This document shows positions 56,968-64,000 of a DNA stretch of 64,000 bases, in pieces. A model generated the notes under the pieces. The model had not been told where the DNA came from. It did no database searches and saw nothing but the letters and a program-made list of their open reading frames with translations. Source of the DNA: Anthoceros angustus (taxonomy: Eukaryota > Streptophyta > Anthocerotopsida > Anthocerotales > Anthocerotaceae); contig MU008185.1 in the NCBI GenBank assembly GCA_010909165.1, forward strand, positions 186,001 through 250,000. The letters run 5' to 3'. Every line of letters starts with the position of its first letter. The stretch's first letter is position 1. The translations under genes were made by a program, and so were the position numbers.

Positions 56968-58756
56968 CATGTCTACATTCCAATTTCCATGGACACACAT
57001 GTGAGAAGCTTGAACAGACGTGCATGCTTGTAATGTACTCATGAATTCCTCCCAGGATTGCCGGGAGCCCTAGCCATTTTTTTTTTGCCAGGCAAGGTTG
57101 GCCATTTGCTGCAGGGAGCAGGTTCTGGGGAGGCAGACGTTGGACCATTGGACAGAACTTCAACTGAATGTGTACCAATTAAAACTTCTGATTCAAATTT
57201 GACATAGCACCAAAAGGTGGAGATAACATTGCCGAGGTTTGTCACGTACGTGGGGCTGCAGGCAGACATTAAGAGAAGCTGTTGTGTTTTCATCTCGAGC
57301 TACAGAACTGTTCCTTCTCGGTTGGAACCTTATCGTGTTGATAAGATGATTTTTTTGCTGTAGGTGGAGAGTTTCCACCTTCAGTAGAGCTTCCACCATT
57401 TCTGAAGGTGGAAACGTTCCACCTTCAATGAAAAGGACGTTCCACCTTCAATAAAAAGGTTGAGCAGAGAAAGAGAGGTGGAGACTTTCCCACCTCTTAT
57501 CGCCCACTGGATGGAGAAATTTCCTACTTGATAAACATAGGAAAACGAACGCGGATGTGATTCATTTCCATTTTCCTACTGAGTGCGGGTGTATAACCCT
57601 TGGTTTTGATTGGCGGATTGAATGTGGGTCAAGCATGTTCATAGACAAATCTGCAATTTGGGTCACCATTGTATGGAATTAAGCACAAGTGGCTTCAGCC
57701 AATCGTGTTACACACTTTTTTTTTCACAGATCCACGTGACGCCAAGGTCAGCGACTCTGTTTTGGGAGTAGTGTGAACTTTGCGGATGACCAAAATGCAG
57801 AGAGTGGTTACCTTGTGATTGTAATGCTATACACGTGATTGCCTACATTCCCTTCTCCCAATGGCAGCATGCTTGCCTGGATTACAGACCCCAAGAACTC
57901 CAATTTTCGTTCTTAGTCAAGATTCCACACGCAACGAAAATATCAAATCAGCTAGGCAAACCCAAAAATACAGACTGACAAAAAGAGTCACCTCACGCAC
58001 AACCACTCCACCAGACGTGGGGAAGGTATCGGCCATCCCACGACCTGGCAAGAAACCTGCGAATAGTAGTGGACTCTTCGGCCCTGTCGAAGTTACGAAA
58101 AACCCAACAAGACCCAGGGACGACAGCGAGTAGAGACTCTGAGAGTACCCACTCAAAGATGACAAGACAGATAACATCACTGACATACTCTTAAGAATCA
58201 AATAAGACTAGACACAAGGGAGTGGAGTCCATGACTAAAGGGGTACTCTGAAGAGGGAAAGCTTTATTCCGCATATGGCGAGCCGTAATACAGGAGGACG
58301 GTCATCCCGAAAAGAAATGACAAGCGCACTGATCCAAAAAAATAATGTCCAAATAACAGCGAAAGCTGCGGATAACTCCTACGACTAGCAAAAAGAAGAG
58401 GAAGGAACATCAAGACGGGAACAAAAATTTCACCCCATCGCAAGCAGGCTGATGATGGAATAACTGCGGGAGCATTGGTACGGGGGATGGTTAATAACGC
58501 GATAGATTCACAATCTGAGACAACACCTCCACTTTGTTGTAACGACACCGAATGGCTCAAAAGAAAAAGGACCTACATACTAAACCGTACAAGGTTGCTC
58601 AGGCCTCTGCTGCTCATAAAAGAATTCAATTCTGCAGCCGCCTGTAAACAGGCTCCCATACAAGCAGCCACTCATCCACTTAAGAAAGATTATTCTGTCA
58701 AATTGACACCAAGCACCCTCCATGTGCTAAAGAAAGAGAAAAAATTTGAATGTGAG
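56968..58756. other. Intergenic region, IDH to eIF4B (tail to tail)
   Basis: Convergent 3' ends flank this interval. It holds the inverted AAGGTGG/CCACCTT repeats (57,361-57,480) and short open frames of low significance (57,861-58,133, 58,475-58,789 and minus 58,560-58,264). None matches a family I know. Confidence 0.5.
57361..57500. repeat. Cluster of GTGGA/TCCAC inverted repeats
   Basis: At 57,404-57,426 GAAGGTGGAA and TTCCACCTTC flank a 3 nt loop, a perfect 10 bp hairpin. The same element recurs as GTTCCACCTTCAATGAAAAG and GTTCCACCTTCAATAAAAAG just downstream, and as GGTGGAGAGTTTCCACC upstream. The transcript side is not known. Confidence 0.75.
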
Positions 58757-60617
58757 TTAAATCCTCTCCCGGGACACCGACCGTCCTGAGCGACCTAAAC
58801 GCAAAGACCTATCTCCTCTTTGTGAGAACCTGACCTTGTCGTCCAAATCCCTGGTCAAGCGCTCCAGCGACCTTTCCTTCTCACGAAGCTGCTCCAGCAA
58901 GCTTGCAGCAGGTGCCCCATCCTCCCCATCCCCATCCCCTTGCACGAGGGTGGGGGTGGTGGTAACTCCATTCTCACCTGGCAGCTTACCACTCTTGACC
59001 AGGTCCTCAAGAGCTCGAATCTCCTCCTTCAGTTTTTTCTCATCCGGGGTTTCCTCTCTGCACGGCCATATACAGTTTATGAGCAGGAGCAGTCGGGTTC
59101 AGCCCAGGCCAAAAGGTCTATATTTCCCCAAAAAAGAAACAAAATGAAACAGCTGGATGCCCTCCAACAACCAACAGCCAGAGCTTGCAACCCCAACAGG
59201 TTGCCCAGATCCACTACACTGCAGGCACTAACCTTCCTACAGCTCGGTGCTCCAGTTCAAAATCTATTTTGCGGTAGTCCTTGCCCTTCTCCTCCAGCAG
59301 CACCTCCCGGGGCTTAGCGTTCCCGAACGGATTGATCTTCACCCTAGGTTTCACCACCCCGTCAGACCCCACCTCCGGAGTCTGAGGCCGGCTGGAGTGC
59401 GAGCTGGACGGCCGGCTGGTGCTCTCCCGCTCCACCTCCAGCTTCCGCCAGTCCAGCCCCTTCTCCGCAAGAACCTCCTCCCGGGGCCTGGCCGCCCCGA
59501 ACGGATTAGCCCTAGGTTTCGGCTTGGGAGGCAGCTCCTGCTCCTCCTCCAGCCCCTGATCCCGCTGCTCCTGTCCTCCAACCCCAGCCGGGGTCTTGTT
59601 CTCGCTCCCCTCCCGCTCCACCACCAGGGGAGGAGGCGAGCTCGACTCCACCGGCCTGGTGCGTGGCTGCAGCACCAGCCTGGGCCGCTCCGAGGTCCGC
59701 CCGGAGTCGTACGGCTCCCGCGACGGCTCCCGCTCCCTCCTGGACCACCGATCCGCATCCGCCCCGGGCTCCCGATAATCAAACCCTCCCCCAGGGCCCC
59801 TCGGCCCGGCGCTGGGAACGAACTTCTTCACCGCTCCCCAGTTGTCCACCTCGTCCGCCCGGGACGAAAGATCGCTCCTTCCATCATCGGACCGGAAGCT
59901 CGGGCGCGAATCCAACGTCGGCACAAACTTCTTCCCGGAACCCCAGTTGTCCACCTCGTCAGCCCTAGACGGCAAGTCCCGGTCGCTCAGCCTGCTCCTG
60001 CGCTCCTCATCGCCATAGCCGCCGCCGCCGCCGCCATAGCCGCCGGCATACCCTCCGCCGCCGCCGCCGCCGCCGGCACCAACAACCTTCTTGCCCGCGC
60101 CCCAGTTCTCATTTTCGTCCGCCCTGGAGGGCCCGAACTCGGCATCCCTATCCCTCCCAAATCCGGACCGCTCCCGTTCCCGCTCCCTGCCCTCCTCCCG
60201 CTCATACCCTCCCCCAAAGGACCTCTCAGGGCGGGGATCGTCCCGATCCCTGCCACCCCCGCCGCTCCGGAAGCCACCGTAGTTGGAGAAGCCGCCGCCG
60301 AGGGTGCCAGGCTCCGGCTCCTCCCCCGTGCGGTCCCGGGGTCCCGTGGGAAACATGCGCTGCTCCGTGGGAGTGAGGCCCCGGGAGTCCGAGATCTGCC
60401 GGTTCCTGCCGCCATGGCCCACGTAAATCCCCTGCGTGAACTCGCTGAAGGTCATAGGCTGGTTCTTCTTTTTCTTGCTCTTGGTCTGCGTCACGGCGGT
60501 GGACAGGTCCGGGAAGTCCGTGCTGCTGGCCACGGGAGCCCGGGCGCTCTCCCTCTCGGCGTCTGCACGCTCCGCCTCGGCCGCCCAGGCGCCGGCGCCT
60601 CCCCATGGCTTTGCCAT
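58757..60617 (-). CDS. EIF4B: Eukaryotic translation initiation factor 4B
   Basis: eIF4B stimulates the eIF4A RNA helicase and binds RNA, eIF3 and poly(A)-binding protein during cap-dependent initiation in the cytosol. Two exons are seen: 60,617-59,233 and 59,057-58,757, joined at EHRAVGR|EETPDEKKL with a normal GT-AG intron. The protein begins MAKPWGGAGAWAAEAERADA, as in plant eIF4B, followed by NQPMTFSEFTQGIYVGHGG. Glycine-rich stretches follow, then three copies of SRADEVDNWGxxKKFVP-like repeats (residues about 165-275). Proline- and arginine-rich parts precede two copies of an NPFGxAxPREEVLxEKG motif with DWRKLE and DYRKID. The C-terminal exon is rich in Glu and Lys and ends GRSGRSVSRERI. 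The ATG at 60,617 is taken as start. Total length is about 561 residues, near the plant average. No break is apparent. Confidence 0.9.
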
Positions 60618-61240
60618 CACCTGCGTTTGCTGCTGGCTGCACTCGGCTCCCGCCGCTGCTGCTCCTGTGGATGCTGCTGCCTTCTCCTGCCGCTCTCGCG
60701 CTAGCCCTCAAGCTGCTGCTGCTGCGTCGCCCAGCAACAACAAGACCAGCCGCAAAGACAGACAGACGCCCGCGAGGGCCCGGTCTCACACGAACGCCAG
60801 CTCCTGCCAACTTCACACATATACACTATTAACCCCAGCACACTCCTCCTATCCTTCCCTTGCCTTAACGACTCGCCCCTTATTTTTACATACCTACATC
60901 TGTAGGTGGACATGAACGCCTCCACCCACTTCCGAGAAAACAAATAGAACCGAATCAACCACTATGTAGCTACAACGTAGGTAGTTAACTCCCTTTACGC
61001 TCCTCAATATTATTGAAAAAATATCTTTTAATATTTAATATATTACTCAATTGAAGAATATCCTTTTCTCAATCTGAGACATCAAGTTTTCACCCATTTT
61101 TCAGTATTCATCTTCTATTTTTATTTATAAGATATATTAGTTTTACTTGAGTGACATACAATTGTGAAATAAAAATATCTAATTGTCTATCACTACGTAC
61201 AAATTCAAAATCCTAGTTTTTTTAGAGAGCTTGGTCCTCT
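60618..61240. other. Upstream region of eIF4B and AT-rich DNA
   Basis: The first 300 bp upstream of the gene are GC-rich, with CTGCTGCTGCTGCG near 60,710-60,730. From 60,990 to 61,220 the DNA is very AT-rich, with runs such as AATATTTAATATATTA. No gene is recognisable. Confidence 0.4.
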
Positions 61241-62290
61241 TTGCCCCATCCTGACCTCCCGAGTCTTAATTCAAGACTCTCGCATTTTGGAGGCGTCCGT
61301 CTCGGAGGTTGAGGAGGGGGTATTTCCCTAGCATGCGTCCTTAAGGACGGCCAGGGTCTCTATCCTCTGAGGCTAGGGCCGCCATGCCTCTTTTCTCCTC
61401 CCTCCCCGAGGTTGGGATGCGGGGGCTTTAAGAATCGCTCCTGGAGAAGCATTATGGGCAGGCGCAGCTGGGCCTTCTTCGAAATTCCTCCATTCCCAGG
61501 CCCACCCATGCTCCGGGCTTCGCTCTTGTTCGAGGAAGGGAGCAGGTTCCTGGCTTCTAGCTCGTCCCAGTATCTAGGCGTTCCGCATCGCACTAGCAAC
61601 CTTTTCTACCGCGATGCATTTTCACCTGGGTCTGGTTGAACCTTTGGCCTATTCCCTCTCTACTTGCAACTATATAATGACCCTGGGGCCCATATGGCTT
61701 GCGCTGTCCTGCTGGTGGGCAGCGCATTGCTACACATGACGCCATCCGGGATCATGTTCTCGGTGGCCAAGGAGGGCGGCTTTTTTCCCTATAGGCAGCG
61801 TCCCTACACCTTTCTCATTGGTCTGTCTCTCAAGGTTGACCTTTTCTTGACCCGGAGGAACCAGGTTTCTGTCGCCGATGTGGTTGTAACGGACCCCACC
61901 CAGGATAGTGTCTGTGAACACGTTGTCCTCAACCCCCCGGGTTGGGTGGCGGAAGGCTGCGCGATGACCAAGGTCCACAAGTACTCTCCTATGCAGAACG
62001 GCCATACTTTTATCCCCCTCGCCATTGAGACTCACGAGGCCATGGGTCGGGACTTCTCGAAGTTCCTCAAGGGCCTGTGCTAAGGCTTACCACGATTGCA
62101 GGAATGGGGTTGGTCTCCCCCTTTCTTATATTGTGTCTTTCTTCAGGCAGCGGGTGTCTATCGCCCTGCAGAGGGCGTTGGCGAACGCGGAGTACAAGAC
62201 AACGAGTAGCACAGGGGAGACGGCTCTCTTCGGTGGCGGTGGTAGATAGGCTCTTTCTTATTCCCGATCTTGAGATATCTGAGCGTAGGT
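61241..62290 (+). pseudogene. Non-LTR-retroelement-like fragment
   Basis: The main plus-strand frame (61,664-62,083) contains RPYTFLIGLSLKVD, VSVADVVVTDPTQDSV, AMTKVHKYSPMQNGHTF and IPLAIETHEAMGRDF. A second frame (62,100-62,245) has IVSFFRQRVSIALQRALANA. The pattern of a D-V-V-V-T-D-P strand, a K-x-x-K-Y segment, F-I-P-L-A-I-E-T and a terminal R-Q-R-V-S-I-A-L-Q-R-A helix is one that I have seen at the C-terminal end of proteins listed as plant reverse transcriptases. A frame change near 62,083 and the missing remainder indicate a remnant. Confidence 0.5.
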
Positions 62291-62379
62291 AGTTTTGAGA
62301 AACGCGATAACGGGAGTTCGTCCCCCTTGGCCTGGTGCCCTTTGTTAGGTTCACCCTTTTTTTCGTTGTAGATGGTGTT

Positions 62380-62955
62380 TTATCCATCTCTTTTCTTTCT
62401 ACATAAAGTCTCCTCGAGTCTCACAAGAAAACTTTTTTGATCAGCTCTAAGATCATTATTTGCAATGTTCAAATGATGTACTCGTGAGTCCTTCATAAAT
62501 GGATAGAGCAAGAATAGAGAGGTTTTATTCAGAATCGCTACATCCTGGACAGCTGGCTCTTGCTGCGGGAGGTTAAGTTTTCTATTTCTCAGCAGCAAGT
62601 TCCAACAGTCCTCCTATTATTGGACTTTTACAAGGCTTACGACACTGTGGAGTGGCACTTCTTGTGGCGATGCTTGAGAAACTTTAGCTTTGGAAGTAAT
62701 TTCTGTCGGTGGGTAGCTATTCTCAGTAAAGATGCAGGAGCTAAAGGTTTAGTGAATGGCTCTTCCACGGACAGGTTTCGGATCACCCGTTCCGTGTGGC
62801 AGGGATGCCCTCTTGCTCCCTTCCTTTTCATCATTATCTCAGATTTCCTAATCCGAGCTATCAAGCAGGATCCGGAGTTCGCAGGCGTCCCAGCCCCAAA
62901 TGGTTCTTCCATGAAAATTTCAGCCTTTGCTGATGATACCATGTTATTTTCCTAG
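62380..62955 (+). pseudogene. LINE-type reverse transcriptase fragment
   Basis: The frame from 62,560 reads LLLDFYKAYDTVEWHFLWRC, then GLVNGSSTDRF, RSVWQGCPLAPFLFIIISDF and FADDTMLFS before a stop. These are the central motifs of RVT_1 reverse transcriptases of LINE elements: a D in LDF-x-KAYD, an S-V-x-Q-G-C-P-L-x-P motif and the catalytic FADD box. The catalytic residues are present, but the N-terminal endonuclease and the rest of the polymerase are missing, so this is a dead fragment. Confidence 0.88.
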
Positions 62956-64000
62956 AGTTTGCACAGTATTTAACAGTAATATGCTATGCCGAATTCTCAT
63001 GTGAAGTGTTTTTCCACACTAGTTGATAATAATCTTCAAACATGAAGATAAGCAAAGGAGATGCGTAGCGGCCGAGAGGGATGACATACACCATGGACAC
63101 CGTCAGCTTAGGGCGGGTTTACCACGTCGCCGCTGGTTGTACATAGCTGAATAGTATAGCCAGTATGGCCAACAAGAGCGATGACGGCCTCAATAACATG
63201 GCGAAAAGAGCCAACAATCAAGATGGGAGACCTTTGTCAGCTCAACTGGTGCGTACTTAATTAAAACCAATGTTCAAAAATAATGCATGCAAGTTGGCTA
63301 CAATAAGAGACCCTAAGCATACATATATACTTCAACATAGTGACTGCAAAACCTTCCAACGTAGAGAGAGAAAACCTTCAAATAGAGAGATAAGCAAGGG
63401 AGTTGCATAGCGGCCGAGAGGGATGACATACACCATATACACCATCAGCTCAGGGCGGGTTTACCACATCGCCGCTGGTCGTAATATGAGTAATCAATAA
63501 ACGGATATGGGTTCTTGATGATCTGGTGCGCACGGTTTGTCTTGTGGCACCACTTTTCCCTCCGGATGATTGGTGATTGGTGATATACTCCTTCGAGCTT
63601 GCTGCCGTTGCCCTTTGAGCTGGCCGCTGTAGCCTTTCAAGCTACCTAATGTATGATATCAAGTTGCTCTTAATACATTATCTCTCAAGATATCTTGGTT
63701 GAGTAAACAATGCCAATGCTCTACATGAACAATTTTGAATTGATTTAGATTCTCTAAATCAAAAATATTACTAATATTATCTTTCTACAATCCGGACAAC
63801 AATGGGTTCTACCAAGTAGCAACATATACGATGAAAAACTTTCCTAGTGAAGCTTGCCTGCTCATTCTATAAGCCATAGCAAAAAATGGTAACATTCTAT
63901 GCCATTCTATTTATTCATTATCAAACAGTATCCTTGAATGCTTTCTTACATGTTTGTACCATCTTGTCTCTAAGTCCATGAGCATTTGGGTGATTTCTAG
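62956..64000. repeat. AT-rich end with a duplicated 95 bp block
   Basis: GTAGCGGCCGAGAGGGATGA and GGGCGGGTTTACCAC occur at 63,066-63,124 and again at 63,408-63,464 in the same order and orientation. The blocks span about 95 bp, lie 345 bp apart and differ at a handful of positions. The rest is AT-rich DNA with no supported gene. The pair could be remnants of terminal repeats of a small element. Confidence 0.55.

Noticed and set aside
57861-58789. Short plus-strand frames between IDH and eIF4B
   Set aside because: Less than 105 codons, no motif, no conserved context.
59247-60704. 485-codon plus-strand frame opposite eIF4B
   Set aside because: Antisense shadow of a GC-rich gene; Pro/Leu/Arg composition and no domain, whereas the minus strand has the eIF4B repeats.

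Overview
This is nuclear DNA of a land plant. The evidence is a plant-type cryptochrome, an L-galactose dehydrogenase, a dirigent protein, Gnk2-type secreted proteins, plant eIF4B repeats, Ty1/copia and LINE fragments, and a nuclear tRNA-Gly(CCC). Most introns are only about 75-180 bp and coding sequence is GC-rich. A seed-free plant, for example a Selaginella-like lycophyte, would fit, but the window alone does not prove this.

Positions 1-23,100 are a mosaic of three repeat modules. U is a GC-rich monomer of about 2.1 kb that contains a GGACGGACCACC-type minisatellite and a tandem array of roughly 100 bp units. E is about 1.65 kb and X about 4 kb. They form an inverted repeat of about 18 kb (arms 2,609-11,580 and 11,715-20,647, spacer 134 bp). 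A second, smaller inverted repeat of U (1-1,789 against 4,874-6,651) overlaps the left arm. X carries the broken coding sequence of a DUF7869-type, transposase-like protein, directly downstream of U monomers that contain TATA-like motifs. A third partial copy (20,640-22,260) joins DUF7869 C-terminal sequence to a methyltransferase-like remnant.

Positions 23,100-34,140 hold further degenerate mobile DNA. The most interesting part is 24,300-28,400, where a broken element shows a ParB-like segment followed by motifs of a beta-class N4/N6 amino-DNA methyltransferase. Its 3' part is tandemly duplicated up to 32,300. A Ty1/copia RNase H fragment with a polypurine tract and LTR-like end follows.

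Positions 34,900-60,950 are the gene-bearing part: L-galactose dehydrogenase (+), RRP12 (-), a plant cryptochrome with a short tail ending in a CaaX-like motif (+), a Gnk2 protein (+), tRNA-Gly (+), a Gnk2 pseudogene (+), a small cysteine-rich secreted protein (-), a dirigent protein (+), a broken TFIIH p44 (GTF2H2) copy (-), NAD-isocitrate dehydrogenase (+) with a GC-AG intron, and eIF4B (-). These are unrelated housekeeping and defence genes, each with its own promoter, not a cluster. Positions 61,000-64,000 return to LINE-like fragments and repeats.

Reading frames in the 1-33 kb repeats are broken by many small indels, whereas the single-copy genes are clean. This can mean old, decayed elements or poorly polished long-read sequence. 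I therefore treat every repeat-region gene as a pseudogene and give approximate limits.
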